DNA from: Endobacter medicaginis
Lineage (GTDB): Bacteria; Pseudomonadota; Alphaproteobacteria; Acetobacterales; Acetobacteraceae
Reading direction: 5' to 3'
DNA: 64,000 nt
Assembly: GCF_014192375.1 (NCBI RefSeq)
Contig: NZ_JACHXV010000004.1
Span: 248,001 to 312,000, forward strand
Position 1 is the stretch's first letter. Every line of letters begins with the position of its first letter. Position numbers and translations under genes: made by a program. This document shows, piece after piece, positions 1 to 8,606 of this stretch. The notes under the pieces were generated by a model, which was not told the DNA's origin, did not search any database, and saw only the letters and a program-made list of their open reading frames with translations.

Positions 1-287
1 ACGTTGCGGAAATGCGCGATCAGGTCGTTCTCGTTGCCGATCGCCGTCCCGTCCCACAGGATCGAGCCGTCGAAATCGATATCGATGGTCACCACGGTCG
101 GCTGCACCAGCGGCGGCGGCGGGTTGCCCTGCGGCAGGTCGATGTTCACCGAATGCGTCTGCATCGGAATGGTGATGATGAGCATGATCAGCAGCACCAG
201 CATCACGTCGATCAGCGGCGTGGTGTTGATGTCGAGCATCGGCTCTTCGTTGTCGCCGGCCGAGCCGGATCCGACAGTCATGGCCAT
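1..287 (-). CDS. exbD: ExbD/TolR-family biopolymer transport protein (second copy, 3' end outside window)
   Basis: Partial gene running off the left edge. The visible 95 codons begin MAMTVGSGSAGDNEEP and show the ExbD plan: a short cytoplasmic N-terminus, the motif INTTPLIDVMLVLL with the conserved Asp in the single membrane helix, then a periplasmic domain. ExbD works with ExbB to pass proton-motive force to TonB. A Met codon at 281 is an alternative start. It is the last gene of tonB-exbB-exbD-exbD and is a paralogue, not a duplicate in sequence, of the gene at 358-789. Paired exbD genes are known in other Gram-negative TonB clusters; whether both are needed here is unknown. Confidence 0.9.
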   Translation of the reverse strand, partial: MAMTVGSGSAGDNEEPMLDINTTPLIDVMLVLLIMLIITIPMQTHSVNIDLPQGNPPPPLVQPTVVTIDIDFDGSILWDGTAIGNENDLIAHFRN

Positions 288-318
288 GGCGTTGTGCCTC
301 CGCGGTCACATCGGCGAG

Positions 319-348
319 GCACCGGAAGGAATCGCGTCCTTCCGGTGC
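319..348 (-). other. Intercistronic hairpin between the two exbD genes
   Basis: Perfect 12-bp inverted repeat (arms GCACCGGAAGGA and TCCTTCCGGTGC) with a 6-base loop, in the 70-base gap between the two exbD genes. No T-run follows on the minus strand, so it is not a textbook terminator. A role in RNA processing or partial attenuation, which would lower the second exbD, is inference. Confidence 0.6.
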
Positions 349-357
349 GTCGTGGTT

Positions 358-789
358 TCAGTTGTTGGTCGGGCGTTCGGTGATGAAGCCGACCTTGGCG
401 ATGCCCGAGCGCTGGAGGTCGTAGACGACCTTGCCGACATACTCGTAGCGCGCCGCCATGTCGCCGCGGATATGAACCGCCGGCTGCGGCACCGTCACCG
501 CAGCCTTGTGCAGACGGTCGAGCAGTTCGGCGTTGTCCTTCATCAGCGTCGTGTCCCAGAACACATCGCCATCCTTGTTGATGGCGATGGTGATGTCCTT
601 GGGCTTGGTCTGCGACGCCTGGTTGGCGACGGTCGGCAGCTTGACCGGCACCGTGTGCGTCACGACCGGGATGGTGATCAGGAAGATGATCAGCAGCACC
701 AGCATGACGTCGACGAGCGGCGTGGTGTTGATGGTCGACACCACGGTGTCGTCGTCGGCATCACCGTCGGAGGGGACGTTGACCGCCAT
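358..789 (-). CDS. exbD: ExbD-family biopolymer transport protein (first copy)
   Basis: The 143-residue product has the full ExbD architecture: about 20 cytoplasmic residues, TINTTPLVDVMLVLL with the conserved membrane Asp near residue 27, one transmembrane helix to about residue 45, and a periplasmic domain ending in VGFITERP. The length is normal for the family. It forms the proton channel with ExbB that energises TonB for outer-membrane import of siderophores, cobalamin or other ligands. It follows exbB by 5 bases and is clearly co-transcribed. The gene downstream is a second, diverged exbD. Confidence 0.95.
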   Translation of the reverse strand: MAVNVPSDGDADDDTVVSTINTTPLVDVMLVLLIIFLITIPVVTHTVPVKLPTVANQASQTKPKDITIAINKDGDVFWDTTLMKDNAELLDRLHKAAVTVPQPAVHIRGDMAARYEYVGKVVYDLQRSGIAKVGFITERPTNN

Positions 790-794
790 GGCGT

Positions 795-1808
795 TCAGCC
801 GACCTTGCCGGGCAGGCCGACGCGCGCACCGCTGACGGTCACGGTCTGCACGTCGGTCGAGAAGTAGCGGACGAACTCCATCGCGCTCTTGTTGCGGCGG
901 ACCAGCCAGTTGTAGCCGAGCAGCGCCGGCACGGCGGTGGCCAGACCGATCGCGGTCATGATCAGCGCCTCACCCACGGGGCCGGCGACCTTGTCGATCG
1001 AGGCCTGGCCGGCGATGCCGATCGCGGTCAGCGCGTGATAGATGCCCCACACCGTGCCGAACAGACCGACGAACGGCGAGGCCGAGGCGACGGTGGCGAG
1101 GAAGGCCAGGCCGCCCTGGAGGCGCGACTGGATGGTCTCGACGCCGCGCTGGATCGACATCGTCACCCACGACGAGCGGTCGATGTCCTCGAGCATGCCG
1201 CCTTCGTGATGCTCGTTGGCGACCAGGGCATTCTCGGCGATGTAGCGGAACGGCGAGTTCGCCTTGAGCGAATCCGCACCCTCGCGCACCGAGGACTTGC
1301 TCCAGAACGATTTCTGCGCGGCCTTGGCGGCAGAGAACAGGCGCTGCTGCTCGAGCAGCTTGGTCACGATGATGTACCACGAGCCGACCATCATGATCAG
1401 CAGGATGATGAGCACGCCGCGAGCGACGAAATCGCCGTTCTTCCACAGCGCGCCGAGACCGTAGGGGTTGGCGACGTCGGCGGTCTTGGGTGCCTCCGGC
1501 GGCGGCTGCGGGGCATCCGCGGCGGGGGCGGGCGTCTCGGCAGGGGCCGCGGTGGCGGGCGCGGCGGTGCCGGCATCGGGAGCGGGAGCGGGCGCGGCAG
1601 CGGCCGGAGCCGCATCCGGGGCCGGAGTGGCGGCCGGCGGGGTCGCGGCCGGCGGCGGGCTGGCGGGCGCCGGCTCGCTGGACGGCGCCGACTGGGCAAG
1701 GGCCGACGGCGCGAAGGCGATGGTCGGCGCCACCAGGGAGGTCGTCGCACTGAGCGACAGGACCAGGCCGGTTGCGAGTGCGGGCAGGCGAGTCTTGCGG
1801 GTCATCAT
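795..1808 (-). CDS. exbB: ExbB/MotA/TolQ-family proton channel with signal peptide and Pro/Ala-rich leader
   Basis: The start is taken at 1808 because AGAGGA lies just upstream and the protein then opens with a clean signal sequence (MMTRKTRLPALATG...). An in-frame extension to 1913 lacks these. Residues to about 45 are signal peptide, and about 45-115 are low-complexity Ala/Pro. Then come three membrane segments of the MotA/TolQ/ExbB family, including the conserved region with GLFGTVWGIYHAL and a final helix with ALIMTAIGLATAVPA. This is about 337 residues, longer than E. coli ExbB (244) because of the N-terminal periplasmic leader. It sits between tonB and exbD and supplies the motor. Confidence 0.93.
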   Translation of the reverse strand: MMTRKTRLPALATGLVLSLSATTSLVAPTIAFAPSALAQSAPSSEPAPASPPPAATPPAATPAPDAAPAAAAPAPAPDAGTAAPATAAPAETPAPAADAPQPPPEAPKTADVANPYGLGALWKNGDFVARGVLIILLIMMVGSWYIIVTKLLEQQRLFSAAKAAQKSFWSKSSVREGADSLKANSPFRYIAENALVANEHHEGGMLEDIDRSSWVTMSIQRGVETIQSRLQGGLAFLATVASASPFVGLFGTVWGIYHALTAIGIAGQASIDKVAGPVGEALIMTAIGLATAVPALLGYNWLVRRNKSAMEFVRYFSTDVQTVTVSGARVGLPGKVG

Positions 1809-1876
1809 GGTTCCTCTTGCCTGGGGCTGTCTTCGGCCCCGCCGGTCGTGTCGCTTGGTTCGGTCGGCTTTAAAGA

Positions 1877-1904
1877 TCCCGCCCCGGCCGAGGCCGGAGC
1901 GGGA
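1877..1904 (-). other. Hairpin between tonB and exbB
   Basis: Near-perfect GC-rich inverted repeat (12-bp arms, one mismatch, 3-base loop) in the 108-base gap after the tonB stop, followed on the minus strand by TCTTTA. The short T-rich stretch could give partial termination, so exbB and exbD may be expressed differently from tonB. The effect is inference. Confidence 0.5.
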
Positions 1905-1916
1905 GGGCATCACGGA

Positions 1917-2567
1917 TCACTCGCTGCCGAGACGATACGTGATGTGGAAGGTGTGGCGGCTCTCCACCGGCACGCCATTGTGGACGCGGGGCGTGTAACG
2001 GCGGGTGGAGACGAAATCCATCGCCGAGCGGGCGAAGGCGCTGCCGCCCTGGGTCGAAGTCACCTGGCAGTTCGAGGTCTTGCCGGTGGTGTCCACGTCG
2101 CAGGTGACGTTCACCGAACCCTCGCGGCCCTGGTCCTGCATCTCCTCGGGATATTCGGGCTGGCCGCCGTTGAGCGGGCGCTCGCCGACGTCATGATCGG
2201 GCACGGCCGGGCCGGGAGGCGCCGGATGGGTCGCGATCGGGCCGGGCGTCGGCGGCGTCGGCGGCGGCGTATGCGTCACCGTCTGGATCGCCTTGGGCGG
2301 CGGCGGCTGCTGGATCTGGATGTCCGGCGGCGGGATGTAGGGCGGCGGCGGCTGCGCCATGGTCGGCGGCGGCGGCGGCGGCGGGGGCGGCGGCGGCGGC
2401 TTGTGCTCCTCAATGATCTTGGTCTCGATCGGCGGCTTGACCAGATCGACGATGCTGTGGCCGAGGCCGCTGACCAGCGCCCAGATCAGCAGGGCCTGGA
2501 AGACGAGCACAACGGCCAGGATCGCCAGTTGGCGCACCGGATTGCGTTGTTGCTGCGCGTAATTCAT
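1917..2567 (-). CDS. tonB: TonB energy-transducing protein
   Basis: Start chosen at 2567 (MNYAQQQRNP), with GGAGAG about 11 bases upstream; an upstream in-frame start at 2597 is possible. The roughly 216-residue protein has one N-terminal membrane anchor (about residues 15-37) and a periplasmic spacer very rich in proline, including a run of 12 prolines. A C-terminal TonB domain includes the family pattern of a YPEEMQDQGREGSV core. TonB spans the periplasm and opens outer-membrane TonB-dependent receptors. It is the first gene of the operon. The Pro run lies in a GC-repeat-rich stretch prone to slippage. Confidence 0.93.
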   Translation of the reverse strand: MNYAQQQRNPVRQLAILAVVLVFQALLIWALVSGLGHSIVDLVKPPIETKIIEEHKPPPPPPPPPPPPTMAQPPPPYIPPPDIQIQQPPPPKAIQTVTHTPPPTPPTPGPIATHPAPPGPAVPDHDVGERPLNGGQPEYPEEMQDQGREGSVNVTCDVDTTGKTSNCQVTSTQGGSAFARSAMDFVSTRRYTPRVHNGVPVESRHTFHITYRLGSE

Positions 2568-2807
2568 CTCGAGGCAACTCTCCGCTGCGATCAACACCAG
2601 CCGGCGAACATGTCACCGGGCAAACCTGTTGCGACGGGCAAACGCGGTTCGCCCCGACCCAGCATCCCTGCCCGGTCCATTGCGCCCCGCGGTCCATCGC
2701 GTGAGGCGCATGGCAGCACATGCGGTCCGCTTAGCCAATCGCTTTTTGCACGGCTGGATGGCGTTCCATGCGCGCCCAGCGGGCACGTGCAGGTCGCATA
2801 CCTTCCG

Positions 2808-2880
2808 CAACACTTTGATAATATTACATTTATTTTTGTGTGCGCTGCACAAAACAAGAATGATGGCGTCTTATTTTTGC
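2808..2880 (-). promoter_or_regulatory. AT-rich upstream region of the tonB operon with a small palindrome
   Basis: The 436 bases between tonB and prfB hold no convincing gene. This part is strikingly AT-rich for the window and lies past the prfB terminator and upstream of tonB, the expected promoter place. It contains TAATAT on the minus strand and the palindrome TGTGC-GCT-GCACA at 2839-2851. I cannot assign exact -35/-10 boxes, nor recognise a canonical Fur box. Confidence 0.35.
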
Positions 2881-2936
2881 TCTTGCGCGCGCTCTTGAGA
2901 CAACAGACGGGAACCGTTGCCTGCCTAAGACTCAGG

Positions 2937-2969
2937 CGGGCTGCCCACGGTTCGACCATGGGCAGCCCG
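2937..2969 (-). terminator. Probable terminator downstream of prfB
   Basis: Perfect 11-bp inverted repeat (CGGGCTGCCCA / TGGGCAGCCCG, with two further pairs beyond one mismatch) starting 35 bases past the prfB stop. No strong T-run follows on the minus strand, so it may act as a stabilising or Rho-assisted end. Confidence 0.6.
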
Positions 2970-3003
2970 TCCCTTCGGCAGCCTCGACGTGCCTGCCGCA
3001 CCG

Positions 3004-4135
3004 CTATTGCGCGGTGGCACTCGCCTCCGACCGCGTCGCCCCGACTCGCTGGGCGAGCGAGGCGGCCATGAACTCGTCCAGCGCGCCGTCGAGCACCGCG
3101 TCCGGATTGCCCTTCTCCACCCCGGTGCGCAGGTCCTTGACCAGCTGGTACGGGGCCAGCACGTAGGAGCGGATCTGGTGGCCCCAGCCGATATCGGTCT
3201 TGGCCGCCTCGGTCTGTGCGGCGGCAGCCTCACGCTTCTGCAGCTCCGCCTCGTAGAGCCGCGCCTTGAGCATCCCCATGGCGGTCGCACGGTTGCGGTG
3301 CTGGGAGCGGTCGGTCTGACAGGCGACGATGATGCCGGACGGCACATGGGTGATGCGGATCGCCGATTCGGTCTTGTTGACGTGCTGGCCGCCCGCGCCG
3401 GAGGCCCGGAACGTGTCGACCTTCAGGTCGGCCTCGTTGATCTCGATCTCGATGCTGTCGTCGACCACCGGATAGACCCATACGCTGGCGAAGCTGGTCT
3501 GCCGGCGTGCCGCCGCATCGAAGGGCGAGATGCGCACCAGGCGGTGCACCCCGGCCTCGGTCTTCAGCCACCCATAGGCGTTGGGCCCGGTGACCTGCAT
3601 CGTCGCCGACTTCAGCCCCGCCTGCTCGCCTTCGGAGGCCTCCATCAGCGTGATCTTGTAGCCATGCTGTTCCGACCAGCGCGAATACATGCGCAGCAGC
3701 ATCTCGGCCCAGTCCTGCGCCTCGGTGCCCCCTGCACCGGAATTGACTTCCAGATAGCAGTCATTGGCATCCGCCTCGCCCGACAGCAGGCTCTCGATCT
3801 CGCGCCGCTTGGCCTCCTCGGCAAGATTGCGCAGGGTGGCAAGCCCGTCGGCGACCATCGCCTCGTCGCCCTCCATCTCCGCCAGCTCGATCAGTTCGAG
3901 CGTGTCGGCGACATCGGCCTCCAGCTTCTGCACGCCCTCGACCTGGCCGGCCAGCTGCGTGCGCTCGCGCATCAGCTTCTGCGCCGCCTCGGCATCGTTC
4001 CACAGATCCGGGTCCTCGACCCGGGCATTCAGCTCCGCGAGGCGGCCTTGTGCGACATCCCAGTCAAAGATGCCTCCTCAGCAGTGCCACCGACTGCTTG
4101 ATCTGTTCGTTCAGCGCGTCGGATTCGGCCGACAT
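3004..4135 (-). CDS. prfB: Peptide chain release factor 2, expressed through a programmed +1 frameshift
   Basis: RF2 recognises UGA and UAA stop codons and hydrolyses peptidyl-tRNA. The gene starts at ATG 4135 (AGGAG 6 bases upstream), reads 23 codons to an in-frame UGA at 4066-4064, and continues in the +1 frame from 4065 to 3004. The coding segments are 4135-4067 and 4065-3004, giving 376 residues, close to the usual 365. The shifted product contains the SPF tripeptide of the RF2 type (VRISPFDAAA) and the catalytic GGQ (GAGGQHVNK) at about residue 250. The PBP gene ends 28 bases upstream, so both may share a transcript. The internal stop is regulation, not damage. Confidence 0.96.
4063..4078 (-). 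promoter_or_regulatory. Programmed +1 frameshift signal of prfB
   Basis: On the minus strand the site reads AGGAGG-CAT-CTT-TGA-C. This matches the known RF2 autoregulation element: a Shine-Dalgarno-like hexamer three bases before a slippery CTT, then an in-frame UGA followed by C. When RF2 is scarce the ribosome pauses at UGA and slips to read GAC. All elements are present and correctly spaced. Confidence 0.95.
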
Positions 4136-4163
4136 GGTCTGCTCCTGTGTTGAAGGGCGGGCG

Positions 4164-7028
4164 TCAATACAGGCCGCCCACGCCGATGTCACTCCCGGTG
4201 GCCGGCTTCGGCGGCGGCCGCTGGCCGGGGACGGGCGGGCTGCCTGACGCACCGGCGACCGGCACGGCTGCGGCACCTGCGTAGTCGCCGGAGCTCGCGA
4301 TGCCGGCATTGTCGGCCTCGGTGCCGGTATCGGCGTCGGTCAGACCATTGCCCATATCCGCGCCGGCGACCGCGACGCCGCCCAGCCCGATCGACTCACC
4401 GGGCTTCTGGTCGAGCTTGAAGGCGTCGAGCGCGGTGCCGCGACCGCTGCCCCAGCGGGCCAGCACCACGCCCGGCGGCGCGCGGAACTCGACCTTCGGC
4501 TGGCCATTCAGCGCGAACTTCATGAACCGGTTCCAGATCGGACCGGCGACGTTGCCGCCGGTCTCCTTCTCGCCGAGGCTCTTGGGCGTGTCGTAGCCGA
4601 TCCATACCGCGGTGAGCATCTGCGGCGCGTAGCCGACGAACCAGGCGTCGTTGAAATCCTGGGTCGTGCCGGTCTTGCCGGCGATCGGCTGCTCGATCCC
4701 GCTACCGGCCCGCGTGCCGGTGCCGCGCCGGATGACATCCTGCATCATCGTGGTGATCTGGAAGGCGCTGTCGGGATCGGCCACCCGGGTGCGGGTGTCG
4801 ATGATCTCCGGCAACGCGTCCGCCCCGGGTGCGGCCTGGGTGGCGACCGCCGGATCGAGTGCCGGCTGCACCACGGCGGGCAGGCCATGGACCTTGCCGT
4901 TCGCATCCGGCTGCACCTGTGCCTGCGCGACATAGGGGATCTGCGCATCGCCCGCGGTCTGGGTGCCGAGATCGAAACCGGGAGCGCGGTAGATCACCCG
5001 CCCGTCGCGATCCTGCACGCTGTCGATCAGGCTCGGAGTGACCAGCCTCCCGCCCTGCTCGATCGAGGCATAGGCGCCGGCCTCACGCAGCACCGTGGTC
5101 TCGACCGCGCCGAGGGCGGCCGGCAGCACCTTGGGCATCGCATCCACCTCGTGCAGCGCGATCGCCAGATCGGCGATGTTGCCCATGCCGACATGGGCGG
5201 CGAGCCGCACGGTCACCAGATTGAGCGATTCCATCAGCGCATCGTGCAGCGAGGTGGGGCCGTTGAAATCCATCTCGTAGTTGTTCGGACGCCAGCTGCC
5301 GTTGACATAGGGCGCGTCCATGAACTGCTGGCTGGGCGAGATGCCCTGCTCCATCGCGGCGAGATAGACGATCGGCTTGAACGAACTGCCGGGCTGGCGC
5401 TGCGCCTGTGTGGCACGGTCGAACTGGCTGGCCTCGTAGCTCCACCCGCCGACCAGTGCCGCGACGCGGCCGGTGCGCGGGTTCAGCGCGACCAGCGCGC
5501 CCGAGACCTTGGGGATGGTGCGCAGGGTGAGGGTATCGCCGCCGCCCTCGGCATCCGGCTCGGTGGCGTCGACGCCCTTGGCCTCGGCGCGGCGGCCGAG
5601 CGCATCCTTCTGGCTCGGCTCGATCATCACCACATCGCCCGGGTGCGGGTTGCGCATCCAGAACCGGTCGCCGCTGGAAAGCTGACCGGTGTGCGGCGCG
5701 CCTTCACTGACCTTTCCGCCCGGCCCGATATCGAGCTCCAGCCACCCCACCCGGCCTTGCGGCTTGCCCGGCAGGATCACCGCCAGCCGCCAGCTGCTGA
5801 GCATGCCGGCGGGTGCTGCCACCTGTGCCAGCGCAGGCCCCCAGCTCGACGCCTCGGCGGTGATGTCGTTGAGATGCGTCACCGTGCCGTGCCACGGCTC
5901 GTGCGCGCGGTCATAGGCCAGCAGCCCGGCGCGCAGGTCGCGCGCCGCCTCGGCCTGCAGACGCGGGTCGAGGCTGGTCTGCACCACCAGCCCGCCCTCG
6001 TTGGTCTGCGCGGTGCCATACATGCCGACGAGCTGGCGACGCACCTCCTCGGCATACCAGCCGGCACCCGGAATCGGGTCGGGGCGATGGAAATTCCGCG
6101 GGATCAGCGGCTCGGCCTCGGCCTCGGCGGCCTGGGCGCGGGTGATCGCGCCGGTCTCGACCATGCGTTCGAGCACGAAGTTGCGCCGCGTCCTCGCGGC
6201 GTCGGGGAAGCGGAACGGGTTGTAGTTGGTCGGCGATTTCGGCAGGGCCGCCAGCGAGGCGGCCTCGGCGATGGTGAGTTCATCGAGCGGCTTGTTGAAA
6301 TAGGTCTGCGCGGCGGCGACGATGCCGTAGGCGCCGGCACCGAGATAGATCTCGTTGAGATAGATCTCGAGGATGCGTTCCTTGCTCAGCACCTGCTCGA
6401 TGCGCATCGCCAGGATCGCCTCCTGCGCCTTGCGCTCCAGCGACAGCGTGTTGGAGCCGAGCAGCATGTTGCGCGCCACCTGCTGGGTGATGGTCGAGGC
6501 CCCCACCGGACGACGATGCTCGTGCATCATCGTCACGTCGGTGACGGCGGCGCGCAGGATGGCGAGCGGATCGACGCCGCCATGGGTCCAGAAATTCTGG
6601 TCCTCGACGGCAACGAAGGCCTGCTTCACCCGGTCGGGAATCGCGCTGTACGGCACGAAGATGCGCCGCTCGGCGGCGAGTTCGGCCATCACCCGGCTGT
6701 CGGAGGAATAGACCCGGCTCATCACCGGCGGCTGGTAATGCGTCAGGCTGTCGACAGTCGGCAGGTCATGGGTCAGCAGCGCGTATTTGTGCCACACGAT
6801 CAGGCCGCCGGTGGCACCGACCAGGATCACCGCGCCCAGCGAAGCGCCGGCGAAGCGCCGCCAGAAGCGGAACCGTGGGCGCAGGGGCCCGCGCGGCGGC
6901 CGGCCACCACCACCATTGCGCGGCGGCTGGCGCGGCGGCCCACCTGCATCGCGCGGCGCCATCGGCTCGCGTGAGCGCGCGCCGGCAAACAGGCCGGGAG
7001 GCACGCCGGAGGGGTCGGATGCGGTCAT
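4164..7028 (-). CDS. Penicillin-binding protein 1A, bifunctional transglycosylase/transpeptidase
   Basis: Class A PBP of 954 residues that polymerises and cross-links peptidoglycan at the outer face of the inner membrane. A Gly/Pro/Arg-rich cytoplasmic tail precedes one membrane helix (about 58-80). The GT51 transglycosylase domain follows, with EDQNFWTHGG and GASTITQQVARN. The transpeptidase domain has the three active-site motifs SSFK (GSSFKPIVY, nucleophile Ser), SLN, and KTGT. The C-terminus is a Gly/Ala/Pro-rich tail. AGGA lies upstream of the ATG. It is followed by prfB 28 bases downstream. Long insertions between the domains are usual for alphaproteobacterial PBP1A. Confidence 0.95.
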   Translation of the reverse strand: MTASDPSGVPPGLFAGARSREPMAPRDAGGPPRQPPRNGGGGRPPRGPLRPRFRFWRRFAGASLGAVILVGATGGLIVWHKYALLTHDLPTVDSLTHYQPPVMSRVYSSDSRVMAELAAERRIFVPYSAIPDRVKQAFVAVEDQNFWTHGGVDPLAILRAAVTDVTMMHEHRRPVGASTITQQVARNMLLGSNTLSLERKAQEAILAMRIEQVLSKERILEIYLNEIYLGAGAYGIVAAAQTYFNKPLDELTIAEAASLAALPKSPTNYNPFRFPDAARTRRNFVLERMVETGAITRAQAAEAEAEPLIPRNFHRPDPIPGAGWYAEEVRRQLVGMYGTAQTNEGGLVVQTSLDPRLQAEAARDLRAGLLAYDRAHEPWHGTVTHLNDITAEASSWGPALAQVAAPAGMLSSWRLAVILPGKPQGRVGWLELDIGPGGKVSEGAPHTGQLSSGDRFWMRNPHPGDVVMIEPSQKDALGRRAEAKGVDATEPDAEGGGDTLTLRTIPKVSGALVALNPRTGRVAALVGGWSYEASQFDRATQAQRQPGSSFKPIVYLAAMEQGISPSQQFMDAPYVNGSWRPNNYEMDFNGPTSLHDALMESLNLVTVRLAAHVGMGNIADLAIALHEVDAMPKVLPAALGAVETTVLREAGAYASIEQGGRLVTPSLIDSVQDRDGRVIYRAPGFDLGTQTAGDAQIPYVAQAQVQPDANGKVHGLPAVVQPALDPAVATQAAPGADALPEIIDTRTRVADPDSAFQITTMMQDVIRRGTGTRAGSGIEQPIAGKTGTTQDFNDAWFVGYAPQMLTAVWIGYDTPKSLGEKETGGNVAGPIWNRFMKFALNGQPKVEFRAPPGVVLARWGSGRGTALDAFKLDQKPGESIGLGGVAVAGADMGNGLTDADTGTEADNAGIASSGDYAGAAAVPVAGASGSPPVPGQRPPPKPATGSDIGVGGLY

Positions 7029-7075
7029 CGCCGTGTCCTAGCCTATTTCCGTCCCGCCTGCCACGCGCCGCCCGT

Positions 7076-7804
7076 TCACATACCCAGCCAGTGCAGCCGG
7101 TGCAGCAACGCGACCGCGGCGGGAGCGGCGAGTGCGGTCAGCAGCCCGTTCAGGCCGATGCCGAGGGCAGAGAACGCCGCCGCCAGCGGGTCGCGCCCCG
7201 CCACCTGGGCTGCCGCGATGCCGCTGCCAGCGAGCCCGGCGGCGAGCCCGTGCGCGCGCCAGTCGCGCACCCCGGTCGCGCGCAGCAGGCTCTCGCCGAG
7301 CACGGCGGCGATGATGCCGCCGAGGATCGCCAGCACCGCGGTCAGCGCCGGCAGACCGCCGATCTCGCTCGCCACCGCCATCGCGATCGGGGTGGTGACC
7401 GCCTTCGGTGCCATCGACAGCGCCACCTGAGCGGGACCGCCGAGCAGCAACACGAAGCCGATGCCGCTCAGCATCGACACCAGACAGCCGACCAGCAGGG
7501 CCGCCCCCATCTCGACCAGCGAGCGGCGGACATGATGGATATTGTCGGCCAGCGGGATGGCGAGTGCGACGGTCGCCGGGCCGAGCAGGAAATGGATGAA
7601 TTTCGCGCCGGAGAAATAGGTCGCATACGGCGTGCCGGTCACCAGCAGCAGCCCGCCCACCAGGGCGATCGCCACCAGCACCGGATTGACCAGCGGCGTG
7701 TCGCCGGCGGCCCGGCGCAGCGCCACTCCGATCAGATAGGCGCCGAGGGTCACGACCAGCCATAGTAGCGGCGTCACCGACAGCGAGACCCACAGCTGAT
7801 GCAT
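7076..7804 (-). CDS. lrgB: LrgB/CidB-family membrane protein
   Basis: The 242-residue, almost wholly hydrophobic protein has about six or seven predicted helices. It carries the LrgB signatures KFIHFLLGPATVALAIPL and APKAVTTPIAMAVASEIGG. The family was named for antiholin-like control of autolysis; plant and bacterial relatives have been implicated in glycolate or other small-acid transport, so the substrate is open. It lies 9 bases after the lrgA-type gene, the standard two-gene arrangement, and 47 bases before the PBP gene. Confidence 0.92.
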   Translation of the reverse strand: MHQLWVSLSVTPLLWLVVTLGAYLIGVALRRAAGDTPLVNPVLVAIALVGGLLLVTGTPYATYFSGAKFIHFLLGPATVALAIPLADNIHHVRRSLVEMGAALLVGCLVSMLSGIGFVLLLGGPAQVALSMAPKAVTTPIAMAVASEIGGLPALTAVLAILGGIIAAVLGESLLRATGVRDWRAHGLAAGLAGSGIAAAQVAGRDPLAAAFSALGIGLNGLLTALAAPAAVALLHRLHWLGM

Positions 7805-7813
7805 GCGCGGGGC

Positions 7814-8197
7814 CTACCGCGCCCGCGCAGCGCGCGCCGCCAGCAGCGCATGCATGACCCAGCCGGTGGCCAGCAGGCCGAGCAAGGTGGAGCCGACCAG
7901 CCCGACGGCGATCGGCAGCCAGGCCGCCCGCAACAGGCCTGCCATCGCCACCACGCCCACCCCCGCCGGCACGAACAGCAGGCCCATGTGGCGCACCAGG
8001 CTCCGCGCGACGCTGTCGAGTTCGGCCGGGGTTGCGGCCTCGCGCCCCGCGGCGCCGGCCCGGCTGCGGCGGATGACGAGAGCGCCGGCGAGCAGGAACA
8101 TGCCGATCACTGGCCCTGGCACCGGCAGGTCAAGCACCGAGTGGGCGATCTCGCCGATGAGCTGGAACAGCAGGATGACGAACAGCGATTCGATCAT
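7814..8197 (-). CDS. lrgA: CidA/LrgA-family holin-like protein
   Basis: The 127-residue protein has four predicted membrane helices and the CidA/LrgA core (FQLIGEIAHSVLDLPVPGPVIGMFLL and LLFVPAGVGV). It partners the LrgB protein encoded 9 bases downstream. Classical work links these pairs to murein hydrolase activity and membrane permeability. The neighbourhood of a peptidoglycan synthase fits that loosely but does not prove it. Confidence 0.92.
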   Translation of the reverse strand: MIESLFVILLFQLIGEIAHSVLDLPVPGPVIGMFLLAGALVIRRSRAGAAGREAATPAELDSVARSLVRHMGLLFVPAGVGVVAMAGLLRAAWLPIAVGLVGSTLLGLLATGWVMHALLAARAARAR

Positions 8198-8230
8198 GGG
8201 CGCCGAGCGTGGCGCGAACCGGCTTGTGGA

Positions 8231-8458
8231 TCAATCACACCCGACCGGGTCGGCGCCCCTGCCGAGCCATTCGTCGATCGCCGCGCAGGCGTTGTTGACC
8301 GCCTCCTTGAAGGCGCCGCGGGCCCGTGTCGTGCGCGCCACCCCGCTGGCCGTGCCGCCCTTGGGCGCACCGTCGGGATAGATCGCCCAGCGCCGGATTT
8401 CCCCCTGCTGCGGGCCGACGACATAGCGGATACCGCGATATTCGAGCTCCTGTTCCAT
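8231..8458 (-). CDS. Conserved-looking small protein of unknown function
   Basis: 75 codons starting MEQELEYRGIRYVVGPQQG and ending DPVGCD. Start 8458 is preferred because the sequence upstream looks non-coding; no good ribosome site is visible. The soluble product is mixed in charge and has a plausible compact sequence (GEIRRWAIYPDG...), but I recognise no family. It lies 33 bases before lrgA on the same strand and may be its first operon gene. Confidence is limited by size. Confidence 0.6.
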   Translation of the reverse strand: MEQELEYRGIRYVVGPQQGEIRRWAIYPDGAPKGGTASGVARTTRARGAFKEAVNNACAAIDEWLGRGADPVGCD

Positions 8459-8606
8459 ACATCGACAACCACGCCGCCATCCGTCGGTTCGATCCACGGC
8501 AGGGCCCACAAGGAGATTTGATCGTCCGGAGCAGGCTGGCATCACGATCGGGAAAGATCGGCCCCGGTGCCGCGTTAGTCACGACCAGACAAGGAGAATG
8601 GCACCG

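Noticed and set aside
1035-3071. A plus-strand frame across exbB and tonB, including a polyglycine segment.
   Set aside because: Antisense to the TonB operon; the glycine run is the complement of the TonB proline run.
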